A stretch of 64,000 bases of DNA from Streptomyces sp. YS415 (GTDB taxonomy: Bacteria; Actinomycetota; Actinomycetes; Streptomycetales; Streptomycetaceae): positions 1 through 64,000 of the forward strand of contig NZ_JAMJFL010000029.1 in the NCBI RefSeq assembly GCF_023544665.1. Reading direction: 5' to 3'. This document shows, in pieces, positions 40,978 to 49,896 of the stretch (its first letter is position 1; each line of letters opens with the position of its first letter). The notes beneath the pieces were generated by a model. It saw only the letters and a program-made list of their open reading frames with translations. It searched no databases and was not told where the DNA came from. A program made the position numbers and the translations under genes.

Positions 40978-42419
40978 CGACGGGCAGCGCGGGGCCCGTG
41001 CCTGCGCGCCCCGTAAAGGTGACCCGGCACCAGGTGGTGCGACGACTCACCCGTGCAGCGGCCCACTCGGACGCCCAGCTGATTGCCGAAGCCGCAGCCC
41101 TGGCCGAGGGCTGGGTGGTCCTGGCGGACCCTATGGGCGGCGTCGTCTGCAGCACCCCAGACACCGCCGGACCTGAGGGGGTGCGTGCCGCCGCGCACCC
41201 CCAGCTCTACCCGCACCTGACGATCCGCAGCATGGCGGGTGCCGTCCTCGTGGTCCGTCCCGGCACGGCAGCGCCCGCCTCCCGCATCGACCTGATCGCG
41301 CGGACCTGCGTTGATCTGCTCAGAATGCGGGCGCGGGTCCGTCGAGAGGAGGACACCCACCGCACTGAGCAGAGACTGCACACCGCCGTTTTGCATCTCC
41401 TGCTCAGCGGCCAGTCTCACCTGGCAACCGAAGTGCTGAGGACCTCCGCCACACATGCGACGGTGTTCCGGCTGGCCGGCCAGTTGGTGCATGCCGCCTA
41501 TCAGTCACATTGGCGAGAAGTGCAGCCGAGCGTGTCTCCCCAAGCCCACCGCATGCTGGTGTGCCTGGGGGGAGGCGAGTTGGTGGTCATCGCGCTCCAC
41601 GGCCTCGACCATGACCGCTACGCGGCGCGCCCCCTCGTCGCGCGCATCGCATACCGACATCAACTGGCAGGCGGCGTCTCGGACCCGTTGCCGCTCGACA
41701 TGGTCGCCACGGCGTGGGCCGAGGCAGGAACCGCGCGGCACGGCGCCAGGTCCGGCTGCCTGGCGTCCGCGACCTTCCTGGGGTCGCACGGGCTGCTCCG
41801 CGTCGTGCCCGCTGAGCGGCTCGCCCTTTGGTCCGCTGCGATCCTGAAGCCCCTCAACCGCGAGCAGCGCCGGACGCTGGAGGCATACCTGCGGTCGGGG
41901 TCCGCTCAGGCTGCGGCAGCAGTGCTCGACGTGTCCGAAGGCACGGTTCGTGCGCGCCTGCGCGGGATCGGCACTCTTCTGGCCGCCGAACTGGACAACC
42001 CCACCGTGCAGGCGCAGCTCTTGCTGGCTTTGCGAGCCCCGGCTCCTTCCCGCCGAGTCGGTACATCCGCACGTCTTGGTCCCCATCCCGCGCTGCCCAC
42101 TGGTCTGCTCGACCCCGACGACGCCCATCGTTGGGCCTCCGCCCTCCTCAGACCTCTGGACAAGCCGTTGCGTATCGCCCTTCGCTGTTGGCTCCACCAC
42201 CGTGGCCGCACGGCACCCGCTGCCTCCGAGCTAGGCCTGAGCCGCAGTACGCTCACCAATTGGCTGAGCAAGTGCGGCAGGGCGCTGTCCGTCGACCTGT
42301 CGTCCGCGACGGTACGGGCGGAACTCCACTTGGCCGCCGAGACGCTCGCGACCCCCGAGGACACCCCGGCCCGGTTGCCGCGGCGAGGAGGCAGAACCTA
42401 TCGGGGACACCAGTCCTGA
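40974..42419 (+). CDS. PucR-like helix-turn-helix regulator
   Basis: A 481-aa protein. The N-terminal part looks like a sensor region (AEGWVVLADPMGGVVCSTP, MAGAVLVVRPGT). The C-terminal part has two related helix-turn-helix segments: RTLEAYLRSGSAQAAAAVLD followed by GTVRARLRGIGTLL, and ALRCWLHHRGRTAPAASELG followed by STLTNWLSKCGRAL. Both resemble the PucR-type HTH that follows a GGDEF-like domain. The ATG overlaps the methyltransferase stop. A duplicated HTH is unusual. Function as a transcription factor is inferred from fold only. Confidence 0.8.
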   Translation: MTTGSAGPVPARPVKVTRHQVVRRLTRAAAHSDAQLIAEAAALAEGWVVLADPMGGVVCSTPDTAGPEGVRAAAHPQLYPHLTIRSMAGAVLVVRPGTAAPASRIDLIARTCVDLLRMRARVRREEDTHRTEQRLHTAVLHLLLSGQSHLATEVLRTSATHATVFRLAGQLVHAAYQSHWREVQPSVSPQAHRMLVCLGGGELVVIALHGLDHDRYAARPLVARIAYRHQLAGGVSDPLPLDMVATAWAEAGTARHGARSGCLASATFLGSHGLLRVVPAERLALWSAAILKPLNREQRRTLEAYLRSGSAQAAAAVLDVSEGTVRARLRGIGTLLAAELDNPTVQAQLLLALRAPAPSRRVGTSARLGPHPALPTGLLDPDDAHRWASALLRPLDKPLRIALRCWLHHRGRTAPAASELGLSRSTLTNWLSKCGRALSVDLSSATVRAELHLAAETLATPEDTPARLPRRGGRTYRGHQS

Positions 42420-42497
42420 GAAGAGCGTTCTTCTCCGCAGCCAACTGCAGCACGGATTTCAGCGAGCCAACACCCACACGGGTTGGGATCGAGGACA

Positions 42498-42742
42498 TGC
42501 TGAAGAGCAGTCACCACAGCATCACCCAGTACACATTCCCCTCGACCGGCGAGCCCATCCCGCTTCTTCTGCAGATCGCCCCGTCCAAGACCGAAGAGGA
42601 ACGGCTCGTGGTTGTCAGCCCGGAACTCGCCGACGTTCTCAGCGCGATCGTCAGCCGGGTCCGTGGGGCCAGTGGCGCCATCCCCTTCTATGACGGACTG
42701 GAGAAGATCTGGCATCCGCTAACTCCACTGCTTTTCCAGTGT
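42498..42742 (+). pseudogene. internal fragment of a tyrosine-type integrase
   Basis: About 80 codons (HHSITQYTFPSTGEPIPL, QIAPSKTEEERLVVVSPEL, then YDGLEKIWHPLTPLLFQ) match the central region of large Streptomyces site-specific recombinases. The catalytic Arg/His/Tyr C-terminus and the N-terminus are missing. No attachment-site repeat was found nearby. Confidence 0.65.
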
Positions 42743-43077
42743 CTGGCGGTGGCCAGTTGCGGGCTGTCTCCTCCAAGACGTCCGGAAGGCACGCAACGAG
42801 ATCCTCCAAGCCGCTGGCCGACCCCACCGGACTTGGCGCTCTCGACTGGCTGGGCCCGGCGGGAGATGTGGCACAGGGGGCCGTCCACCTGGCACAAGGA
42901 GACACGCGTGCGCTGGGGGGTGACGTGGCGGGAGCAGTCACCCTTGCAGTGTGCGAAACCATCATGATCGGAGGAGTTCCGGCCACAGCCGGCGCCTCCG
43001 CTGTATACGGTCAGGCCGTGTGCTGGGGCGCATCTTGGGCTGCTAGCACACTGGTCGGAAATGCAGTCGGTGGCTGA
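42739..43077 (+). CDS. small Gly/Ala-rich hypothetical protein
   Basis: A 112-aa frame from a GTG at 42739. The second half (WLGPAGDVAQGAVHLAQGD, then GGVPATAGASAVYGQAV) is Gly/Ala-rich and mildly hydrophobic, like the region found before toxin domains of large exported proteins, but no such protein is recognised. No clear ribosome site is present and the start overlaps the integrase fragment, so it may itself be a remnant. A small membrane-protein gene follows 38 bases later. Confidence 0.35.
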   Translation: MSGGGQLRAVSSKTSGRHATRSSKPLADPTGLGALDWLGPAGDVAQGAVHLAQGDTRALGGDVAGAVTLAVCETIMIGGVPATAGASAVYGQAVCWGASWAASTLVGNAVGG

Positions 43078-43115
43078 GCGAATCAGTCTCAGCTAGTTGA
43101 CGAGAAGGAGTGACC

Positions 43116-43322
43116 ATGCCTCTGGGATGGACCAGTGAGCAACAGGCTTGAGTAAAGCGATGGTGGCAGTTCGCTAATGTCTTCTCTGTCCTGGGGCTGG
43201 CCCTTTCCGTGGTCCTGATAGTCAGCGGGAATTCCGGAAGGTGGGTACTCCTGGCCTTCATCGTGTTCGTGTGGGGAGTGGGCGTGTACGCCCTGAGGAC
43301 GATGAAACGTAATCGACCTTAG
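43116..43322 (+). pseudogene. small two-helix membrane protein with in-frame TGA
   Basis: A strong GAGAAGGAG site precedes ATG 43116. The frame reads MPLGWTSEQQA, then TGA (43149-43151), then VKRWWQFANVFSVLGLALSV and GRWVLLAFIVFVWGVGVYAL up to TAG at 43320. Without the TGA this would be a 68-aa protein with two membrane helices and basic ends. CGA to TGA is a single transition. No alternative start is present between the TGA and the first helix. Selenocysteine is unlikely because no insertion element or redox context is seen. Confidence 0.6.
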
Positions 43323-43483
43323 CTATAAACCGGTTGCCCGTCCCGCCAGGAGGGACAACCGGTATATCGTGCAACGTCCTCGGCTTGGTCGGTGACAGCG
43401 GTAAGCGCATCCATACCTGGATGCCCGCAACTGGTCCATACCAGCCTCTTGCCGCTGCCTCGCCCGCCGAGCAAGCTCCCTGT

Positions 43484-44434
43484 ATGGAGCTGGAGTTGCG
43501 GCATCTGAGGACCATCCGCACGATCGCCGAGGCGGGCAGCCTCACCCGGGCGGCCACCGCGCTCGGGCTCGCCCAACCCGCCCTGAGCGCGCAGCTCAAG
43601 CGCATCGAACGGGCCCTGGGCGGAGCCCTGTTCGAGCGGGGGCGGCACGGCGTGCGCGCCACCCCGCTCGGCGAACTGGTCCTGGAGCGCGCCCGGGTCG
43701 TCCTGCCCGCCGTCTCCGAGCTGCAACGGGAGGCGACCCGGTTCGCGCGGGCCCGACAGGAGCCGGAGCGGTTGCGGCTCGGCGGCACGCACGGCCCGCT
43801 CCTCGGCGCGCTGGTCGACCGGCTCGCCGAGGCCGCCCCGGGCGCCACCGTCACCACCCGTGCCTCCTGGTCCGAGCGGGAGCTGGCCGAGCAACTGTCC
43901 GAAGGACTCCTCGACTTCGCCCTCACCGGCACCTGCGGCTCCGCCAGTCCACCCGGCGTCGGGCACCTCGTGTGGCAGGAGATCGCGGTGGACCCGGTCT
44001 TCGTCATGCTCGCCGACGGACACCCCCTCGCCTACGGGCCGGAGATCGGCCTGGCCGCCCTGGCCGACGAGGAGTGGGCCTGCGTCCCCGGTGACGGCTG
44101 CTTCGCCGATTGCTTCACCGCCGCCTGCGCCCGCGCCGGCTTCAGCCCGCGCCGCATGTACGAGACGGACACCTCCTCCGTCGTCCACCTGGTGCAGGTC
44201 GGCCGGGCGGTCGGCCTGTGCCGGGCCTCCTTCCCCACCACGCCCGGCATCGCCACCCGCCCCCTGACCGGCACCCCCCTGGTCTGGCGCCACCTGCTGG
44301 GCTGGCACCCGGCGACCCAGCAGCCCGGCACCGCGGCGACGGTCCTGGCCCAGGCTCGCACCGCCCACGCGGGGACGGCGGCCCGCAGCGCCACGTACAC
44401 GGACTGGCTGGCCGAACGGTCCGGCCGGCCCTGA
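43484..44434 (+). CDS. LysR-family transcriptional regulator
   Basis: A 316-aa LysR regulator. The winged HTH lies at residues 1-60 (ELRHLRTIRTIAEAGSLTRA, QPALSAQLKRIERALG). The periplasmic-binding-like effector domain runs from about 90 to 295. The ATG at 43484 places MELELRHLRT at the N-terminus as usual for the family, so the 50 in-frame codons upstream are rejected. It lies 132 bases before the streptogrisin-like gene on the same strand and is a candidate regulator of it. Its effector is unknown. Confidence 0.92.
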   Translation: MELELRHLRTIRTIAEAGSLTRAATALGLAQPALSAQLKRIERALGGALFERGRHGVRATPLGELVLERARVVLPAVSELQREATRFARARQEPERLRLGGTHGPLLGALVDRLAEAAPGATVTTRASWSERELAEQLSEGLLDFALTGTCGSASPPGVGHLVWQEIAVDPVFVMLADGHPLAYGPEIGLAALADEEWACVPGDGCFADCFTAACARAGFSPRRMYETDTSSVVHLVQVGRAVGLCRASFPTTPGIATRPLTGTPLVWRHLLGWHPATQQPGTAATVLAQARTAHAGTAARSATYTDWLAERSGRP

Positions 44435-44566
44435 CCGGCGGCCGGGCGCCCGCGTTCCATAACACCAGGGCAGGGGGTCGACTGACGTCTTACGCCCCCC
44501 GGACGGTCCTCCCTACGGTTTCGGCACGCTCCGCCCCACCGAAACCAACTCCGAGGAGACCTCCCC

Positions 44567-45919
44567 ATGCTCCAACGACTCACCAGACCGGCCCGGGCCG
44601 CGGGCGCCGCCGCGGTGGCGGCCGGCGCGCTGCTCGTGGCCGGGCTCAGCGGCTCCGCGAGCGCAGGCACCGAACCCTCCACCACCGCGGCGCCCACCTC
44701 CAGGGCCGCCGAGGTCCCGTCCGCACTCCTCCACGCCATGCAACGGGACCTCGGCATCGACTCCGGGCAGGCCCGGACCCGCCTCGCGAACGAGGCCGAG
44801 GCGGGCGCCACCGCCGGCCGGCTGCGCCTGGCGCTCGGCGACGACTTCGCGGGCGCCTGGGTGCGCGGCGCGGAGTCGGCCACCCTGACCGTGGCGACGA
44901 CGGACGCCTCCGACGTCCGGGCGATCGAGGCGCGGGGCGCGACCGCGTCCGTCGTGCGCCACTCCCTCGCCGACCTGGACGCGGCCAAGGCCCGCCTGGA
45001 CCGGGCGGCGGCACACCGGGCCACCACAGAAGCCCCCGTCTGGTACGTCGACGTGCGCACCAACGCGCTCGTGGTGGAGGCGGTACGTCCGGCCGCCGGG
45101 CGCGCCCTGCTCGCGGCGGCCGGGGTGGACGGTTCCCTCGCCCGCATCGAACGGGCTACCGCCCAGCCGCGTCCGCTGTACGACCTGAGGGGCGGCGACG
45201 CGTACTACATCAACGGCGGCTCGCGCTGCTCGGTCGGCTTCGCCGTCACCAAGGGCACCACACAGGGCTTCGCCACGGCGGGCCACTGCGGCCGGACCGG
45301 GAACAGCACCACCGGCTTCAACCGAGTGGCGCAGGGCACCTTCCAAGCATCGGTCTTCCCCGGCAACGACATGGCGTGGGTGGCGGCCAACTCCAACTGG
45401 ACGGCGACCCCGAACGTCGCCGGATCCAGCGTCCAGGTCGCAGGTTCGACCCAGGCAGCGGTGGGCTCCTCCGTCTGCCGCTCCGGGTCCACCACGGGCT
45501 GGCACTGCGGCACGATCCAGCAGCTCAACACCAGCGTCACCTACCCGGAGGGCACCATCTCCGGAGTCACCCGCACCAGCGTGTGCGCCGAGCCGGGTGA
45601 CTCCGGCGGCTCCTACATCTCCGGCAGCCAGGCCCAAGGCGTCACCTCGGGCGGCTCGGGTAACTGCAGGAGCGGCGGGACCACGTACTTCCAGCCGCTC
45701 AACCCGATCCTCCAGTCCTACGGCCTCACCCTGAAGACCACGACGAGCGGTCCCGGCGAGCCCGGGGAGCCCGGCGGCGGCACCTGGGCGGCCGGCACGG
45801 TCTACCAGGCCGGCGCCACCGTGACCTACGGCGGCGTCACCTACCGCTGCCTCCAGAACCACCAGGCCCAGACGGGGTGGGAGCCCCCGCACGTCCCGGC
45901 GCTGTGGCAGCGGGCGTGA
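44567..45919 (+). CDS. secreted S1 protease, streptogrisin C-like, with chitin-binding domain (second)
   Basis: A 450-aa preproprotein with the same layout as the gene at 35410: signal peptide (to about 33), prosegment, protease with H240, D268 and S346, linker GEPGEPGG, and a family 5/12 carbohydrate-binding module (about 405-450, WAAGTVYQAGATVTYGG). Long segments are identical between the two (CRSGSTTGWHCGTI, SGGSYISG), so they are recent or conserved paralogues. The ATG follows GAGGAGACCTCCCC. A strong bidirectional terminator follows. Confidence 0.94.
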   Translation: MLQRLTRPARAAGAAAVAAGALLVAGLSGSASAGTEPSTTAAPTSRAAEVPSALLHAMQRDLGIDSGQARTRLANEAEAGATAGRLRLALGDDFAGAWVRGAESATLTVATTDASDVRAIEARGATASVVRHSLADLDAAKARLDRAAAHRATTEAPVWYVDVRTNALVVEAVRPAAGRALLAAAGVDGSLARIERATAQPRPLYDLRGGDAYYINGGSRCSVGFAVTKGTTQGFATAGHCGRTGNSTTGFNRVAQGTFQASVFPGNDMAWVAANSNWTATPNVAGSSVQVAGSTQAAVGSSVCRSGSTTGWHCGTIQQLNTSVTYPEGTISGVTRTSVCAEPGDSGGSYISGSQAQGVTSGGSGNCRSGGTTYFQPLNPILQSYGLTLKTTTSGPGEPGEPGGGTWAAGTVYQAGATVTYGGVTYRCLQNHQAQTGWEPPHVPALWQRA

Positions 45920-45939
45920 CCGCCTGACCGGGGGGAGAC

Positions 45940-45973
45940 GAGCCCGGGTGCGCCCTGACGCGCGCCCGGGCTC
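45940..45973. terminator. bidirectional hairpin terminator
   Basis: GAGCCCGGGTGCGC (45940-45953) pairs with GCGCGCCCGGGCTC (45960-45973) with a single wobble and a six-base loop. It separates the protease gene from the convergent hypothetical gene. Confidence 0.85.
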
Positions 45974-46391
45974 ATCCGTTCCCGGGCGGGGCGGGCTCCG
46001 TGGCGATCACCCGCTGTACCTGCCAGCGCGCCTCCTCCCAACGGGCCCGCCGGTTCACTTCCCGGATGTCCTTGCCCTCTCGGGCCCGCTCGGAGTGCCG
46101 CCGGGCGACGAAGGACGCGGCTGTCCTCGCGATGTACTGCGGCATCACGGGGACGCGCCCGGCCGGGTTGCAGACCCCGGCCTCGATCAACGTGTCCTGG
46201 CAGGCCAGCCGGACTGCGGAGTTCAAAAGGCTCCTGTCGTCCGAATAACCAGGATCCCTCCACGCCTCCTCGACGAAAGCGTCGTGGGCGCCGAGCGGCC
46301 GGTCGTTCGCCCGGCCGAGCCGGAGCGCCTGGCGGGCGGCGGTCACGTACTCCCCGCACACCGAACACAGGCCGTCGGCCAGCGGCTCCAC
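45972..46391 (-). CDS. hypothetical protein, possibly 5'-interrupted
   Basis: A 139-aa frame from a GTG at 46391 (VEPLADGLCSVCGEYVTAAR). It has a possible metal-binding CSVCGEY near the start and basic helices after (RRHSERAREGKDIREVNRRA). Upstream, the same frame continues with good protein character (LTEVGECRGAELALDFVEHV) back to a TAG at 46454-46452, and ten codons further to an ATG (46484) with GGAACAGGTG before it. The gene may thus be a longer one split by a nonsense mutation. Family not recognised. Confidence 0.55.
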   Translation of the reverse strand: MEPLADGLCSVCGEYVTAARQALRLGRANDRPLGAHDAFVEEAWRDPGYSDDRSLLNSAVRLACQDTLIEAGVCNPAGRVPVMPQYIARTAASFVARRHSERAREGKDIREVNRRARWEEARWQVQRVIATEPAPPGNG

Positions 46392-46543
46392 GACATGCTC
46401 AACGAAATCGAGGGCAAGCTCGGCGCCCCGACACTCACCAACCTCGGTGAGCTACTGAGCCAGCAGTCCCGGCAGGACGATCATCACCTGTTCCACTAGC
46501 CTCGGCCACGACTGCTTCGTGGTGCCACAGCGCAGGCGCTACC

Positions 46544-46747
46544 TCACCCACCGAGGATGCCCGACGGAAGCAGCGTCGAGAGGGAGGTAGCCGGGTGCCC
46601 CACGGCCAGGGAGCCGGCAACGGCGTTGAGAAGTTCAGCACCAGGTGTTGCAGCAGACGGGGCGGGAGTGGCCGCGGCCTGGGCGGCAGGAGCAGCCGTC
46701 AACAGAGCAACGGCCATGACGGAGGCACACGCAATCTTCTTGATCAT
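46544..46747 (-). CDS. small secreted peptide
   Basis: A 67-aa protein with a clear signal peptide (MIKKIACASVMAVALLTAAP, cleavage after AQA near residue 24). The mature part is about 43 residues, Ala/Pro/Ser-rich then hydrophobic (AELLNAVAGSLAV, STLLPSGILGG). There are no cysteines in the mature part. Its role is unknown; it could be a small wall-associated or signalling peptide. The ribosome site is weak. The ArsR fragment begins on the other strand about 90 bases beyond its start. Confidence 0.65.
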   Translation of the reverse strand: MIKKIACASVMAVALLTAAPAAQAAATPAPSAATPGAELLNAVAGSLAVGHPATSLSTLLPSGILGG

Positions 46748-46839
46748 GTCGTGCTAAACGACTCGCATCCCCATGAGCAACGCCCATATCACCCGCTTGC
46801 CCCAGGCAGCCACCCGCAGCCGGCAGGACTCTTGGCTCA

Positions 46840-47509
46840 GCATGTGGCGGGGAGGTGTTTATCCGGCGAGCTGTTGGACCGCGAGGCGGTGCAGGGGGCC
46901 GGAGACGGGCGCTCCGCATCGATGCTGGCTGCCGCTGCCGTACTGGGAGCTGGCACTCGCCCCTACTGGGCACGAATCCGGGCAGTCCTGGACGCAGACA
47001 TCCTCCACCGGGCCCGCCTGGCCGCCGAGCACGGCGCCGGTCACCTCCTCAACGACCTGCACACGTCCGTGAGCTGGGATGACAACGCGCTACGGATGTC
47101 CCGCAGAAAGCAGCCGCTGACCCGCACGACAGCAGGTACAGGACTGCTGCTGATCCCCTCGGCCTTCACCGGACCGGGGCTGCGCACCCGAACGACGCCG
47201 CCGGACCCACCTCAACTTGCCTATCCGGGGCGCGGTGTCGGCTCACTATGGACGAAGCGCCCCGTCACCCGGGCCGACACCCTCTCCGCCGTACTCGGCC
47301 GCTCGCGGACCCTGCTGCTGACCGAGCTGGAGATCCCGGCCTCCACCACACAGCTGGCCCACCGCACCGCACTCTCTCCCACAGGGGTATCCCAATACCT
47401 CACCGCGCTACGCAACGCGGGCCTGGTCAGCGCCCACCGAGCCGGCCGCTCCGTCCTCTACGCACGCACCGCCGTAGCCGAAGCCCTTCTCCAAACCGCT
47501 TCCGGCTGA
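46840..47509 (+). pseudogene. 5'-truncated ArsR-type winged-helix regulator
   Basis: The frame shows the last 200 or so residues of the Streptomyces ArsR proteins with an N-terminal DUF5937-like domain: YWARIRAVLDADILHRARL, GLLLIPSAFTGPGL, then the HTH in PASTTQLAHRTALSPTGVSQ and AGLVSAHRAGRSVLYARTA. The usual first third is missing. An ATG at 46922 could give a 195-aa product, but it has no ribosome site, so I treat it as a broken gene. Confidence 0.6.
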
Positions 47510-47661
47510 CCTCACGTCAACCCCCGAAGGATTTGCGGAGCTGACCATTTGGTTCGGGCAACTCGAGTCCTCGGGTGAGCTGGTGGCGGCCATGGGTGTT
47601 CCAGGTGCCGACGGTGTCCTGCTCGGTGGTCACCGGTCCTCTATCAGATTGAGGGGCGGGG

Positions 47662-48243
47662 TTAGGGGCGCAGGGCGTAGCAGCGCAGGACATCGAGGTC
47701 GGCGGTGTGGACGGTGGACCAGCCCGCGGTGAGGATCTCGGCCTGGGCGGGGGTGATGCCGAGGTGGTGCAAGGGGTCGGTGGCAGTGCGGCGTCCGGCG
47801 ATCTCGGTGACCACCCAGAAGGTCCCGCCCGGGGCGAGGAGGTGACGGACACGGTCGAGGAAGGCCGCCTTCTCGTCGATCCACCGGTAGACGAGGCGGC
47901 AGGTGATGACCGCGTACGCCGCCTCCGCCACGGCGCCGAGGCCATCGGTGGTGATGTCCATGCACCGCCAGACCGGATCGTGCCCGGATCCGGTGTCCTG
48001 GCCGGCTGCGAGCGCGATCGCGCTGGGGGAGCAGTCGATGCCGGTCGTGCGGTAGCCGAGTTCGGCAAGGCGCCGGGCGAGCGAGCCGTCGCCACAGCCG
48101 ATGTCGAGGGCCGGACGCGCGCGCCCGGAGCCGAGATGGTCTTCCAGCAGCCGGTTCTCGGTGTCGTCGAGCTTTCGGTAGCGGCGACCCTGGGACCACA
48201 GTGGCTCCCAGTAGGTCGCGGCCGCAGTGGGCGCGGTGGTCAT
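47662..48243 (-). CDS. class I SAM-dependent methyltransferase
   Basis: A 193-aa methyltransferase with the SAM-binding motif ALDIGCGDGSLARRLAELGY (about 45-64), then GIDCSPSAIALA and LAPGGTFWVVTE. The substrate is unknown. It starts at an ATG overlapping the stop of the MFS fragment (ATGA), which shows that it was the second gene of an operon whose first gene is now truncated, so its present expression is doubtful. Confidence 0.87.
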   Translation of the reverse strand: MTTAPTAAATYWEPLWSQGRRYRKLDDTENRLLEDHLGSGRARPALDIGCGDGSLARRLAELGYRTTGIDCSPSAIALAAGQDTGSGHDPVWRCMDITTDGLGAVAEAAYAVITCRLVYRWIDEKAAFLDRVRHLLAPGGTFWVVTEIAGRRTATDPLHHLGITPAQAEILTAGWSTVHTADLDVLRCYALRP

Positions 48244-48786
48244 GGAAGGGCTCCTTCACGGGCGGGCGGCACGGCGCGGGCGGGGATCGTCCGCAGTGCG
48301 CGGATGGGGGAGGCCAGCAGCAGGACGACGGGCACGACTTGGAGGAGCGCGCCGACGGCGAGGGTGGCCCGGACATCGAGGAGGAGGGCCAGGGCGCCGG
48401 CGGTGGCGGCGGCGAGCGGGCGGGCCCCGGCGGTGAGCGTGGTACTGGCGGACTGCATCCGGCCCTGAAAGGCCGGGTCGCACACGGCCTGGCGCAGGGA
48501 ACGCTGGCTGGTCCCCGACGCCGTCGCCCAGAACAACTGCACTGCCAGCGTGACGGCCAGGACGCTCTGCCACCGCAGTCCAGGGCCGGCGCACAGCAGT
48601 GGCACCTGGGCGACGGGGCTGACCGCGAAGCCCACAACGATCGTGGGACCGATGCCGATCCGGGCGGCGATCCTCGGCGCGAGCAGCGCACCGGCCACCC
48701 CTCCGGCACCCCCGATGCCCATGATCACGCCGAACGCGGACGGAGAGGCCCCGAGCCGGTTCAGCAAGTTTGTTTCCGCAGAGTCC
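48240..48786 (-). pseudogene. 5'-truncated MFS transporter
   Basis: About 180 C-terminal residues of a major facilitator protein: SPSAFGVIMGIGGAGGVAGA, then several membrane helices (LAVTLAVQLFWATAS, LAAATAGALALLLDV, ALLQVVPVVLLLASP). The first six helices are missing. The frame upstream of about 48786 is basic, unrelated sequence. It is coupled to the methyltransferase gene by a four-base overlap. Confidence 0.75.
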
Positions 48787-49374
48787 GTGTCCCCCGCAGG
48801 TCGTGTCGCTTTACGGCCGGGCTGTTGTTTGGACCTGTGTCGCATTCGCGTAGCGCGTCGTGTCGCTTTCTCGGGCTGGCACGTGACGAATCCCACACTT
48901 TATCGCGCGGTCTGGTGCTGTGGCCGGGATAACGAGCTTGAGCCTGAGAGGAACTCCACGCTCTTGCCCTGCGCGGTGATGGTGAAGTGGGGAGACACCC
49001 CTGCGACGGCGATGAGATGGGGGTGGAGTACCGGCCTTCTGCCGCCCAGCCAAGAACTGCAAGGTCCGGTTGGACAGATCGATCCTCCGGTCAGCACCGT
49101 CAACCCGGAAAAGGCCACACATGCTTCGAGTGCCCGAGGTCGGGGCTCGAGATTCCGGGAACCTGCAGCAGATTGCCCGCGATGCTCCCACGCGAAGCTT
49201 CGGAACCAGCGTGACTCCGGTTATGCGGATGTGCAGTCCTGGAACAGGTGAGGACGCACTGAGGAAAGAGCTGGCGAGCCCCGCTCCCCTACGGTCGTTC
49301 AGGAGCGGCACGGAAGCCCCCAGCTGCAGCATCCACTCGCCAAGTCTGGCCAACGAACAAGAAGGCAGTCCTCC
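48787..49374. other. 588-bp stretch without a supported gene
   Basis: Holds a direct repeat of GTGTCGCTTT (about 48804-48813 and 48859-48868) and no credible coding frame. A minus-strand piece (DRRIDLSNRTLQFLAGR, about 49030-49090) has some protein character and may be a transposon scrap. The last 100 bases should include the promoter of the DUF4396 gene. Confidence 0.4.
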
Positions 49375-49896
49375 ATGAACCATTCACACGACGCGTTTCA
49401 CCGATCGGACCAGCCCCCGCACACCGCTCGTTCCGGGACTCCGGCGCAACCTGCCCACGCGGGAGCTTCCTGGGGCACCGCGGCGAAGGCGACCGCGCAC
49501 TGTCTGACCGGGTGCGCCTTCGGTGAGATCCTCGGCATGGTCATCGGTACTGCCTTGAGATGGGGCAACATCCCGACGATGGCCCTGGCGATCACGCTGG
49601 CCTTCGTCTTCAGCTACGCGACCACGCTCCTCGCAGTCGTGCGGGCGGGACTCACTTTCACCGCCGCGTTAAAGGTGGCCCTGGTCGCCGACAGCGTATC
49701 CATCGCCGTGATGGAGCTCGTCGACAACACCATCATCGCCCTGACTCCGGGAGCCATGGACGCCCATCTGACGGACGGCCTGTTCTGGGGGGCGCTGATG
49801 GGGGGCTTTGCCGTAGCCTTCCTCATCACCACGCCGGTCAACAAGTGGATGATCAGCCGCGGTAAGGGGCACGCCGTCGTGCACGCCCACCACTGA
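49375..49896 (+). CDS. DUF4396 membrane protein
   Basis: A 173-aa protein of the DUF4396 family. A hydrophilic His/Pro-rich start of about 35 residues is followed by ATAHCLTGCAFGEILGMVIG and about four membrane helices, with DSVSIAVMELVDN and the final NKWMISRGKGHAVVHAHH. The conserved His/Cys residues at the membrane edge hint at metal binding, and the family is often found near copper- or cation-related genes, but the role is not established. Start by position; the frame is blocked upstream. Confidence 0.85.
   Translation: MNHSHDAFHRSDQPPHTARSGTPAQPAHAGASWGTAAKATAHCLTGCAFGEILGMVIGTALRWGNIPTMALAITLAFVFSYATTLLAVVRAGLTFTAALKVALVADSVSIAVMELVDNTIIALTPGAMDAHLTDGLFWGALMGGFAVAFLITTPVNKWMISRGKGHAVVHAHH

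Noticed and set aside
43149..43151. Selenocysteine reading of the in-frame TGA
   Set aside because: No insertion-element-like hairpin follows and a membrane protein of this kind has no redox site. A nonsense mutation is simpler.
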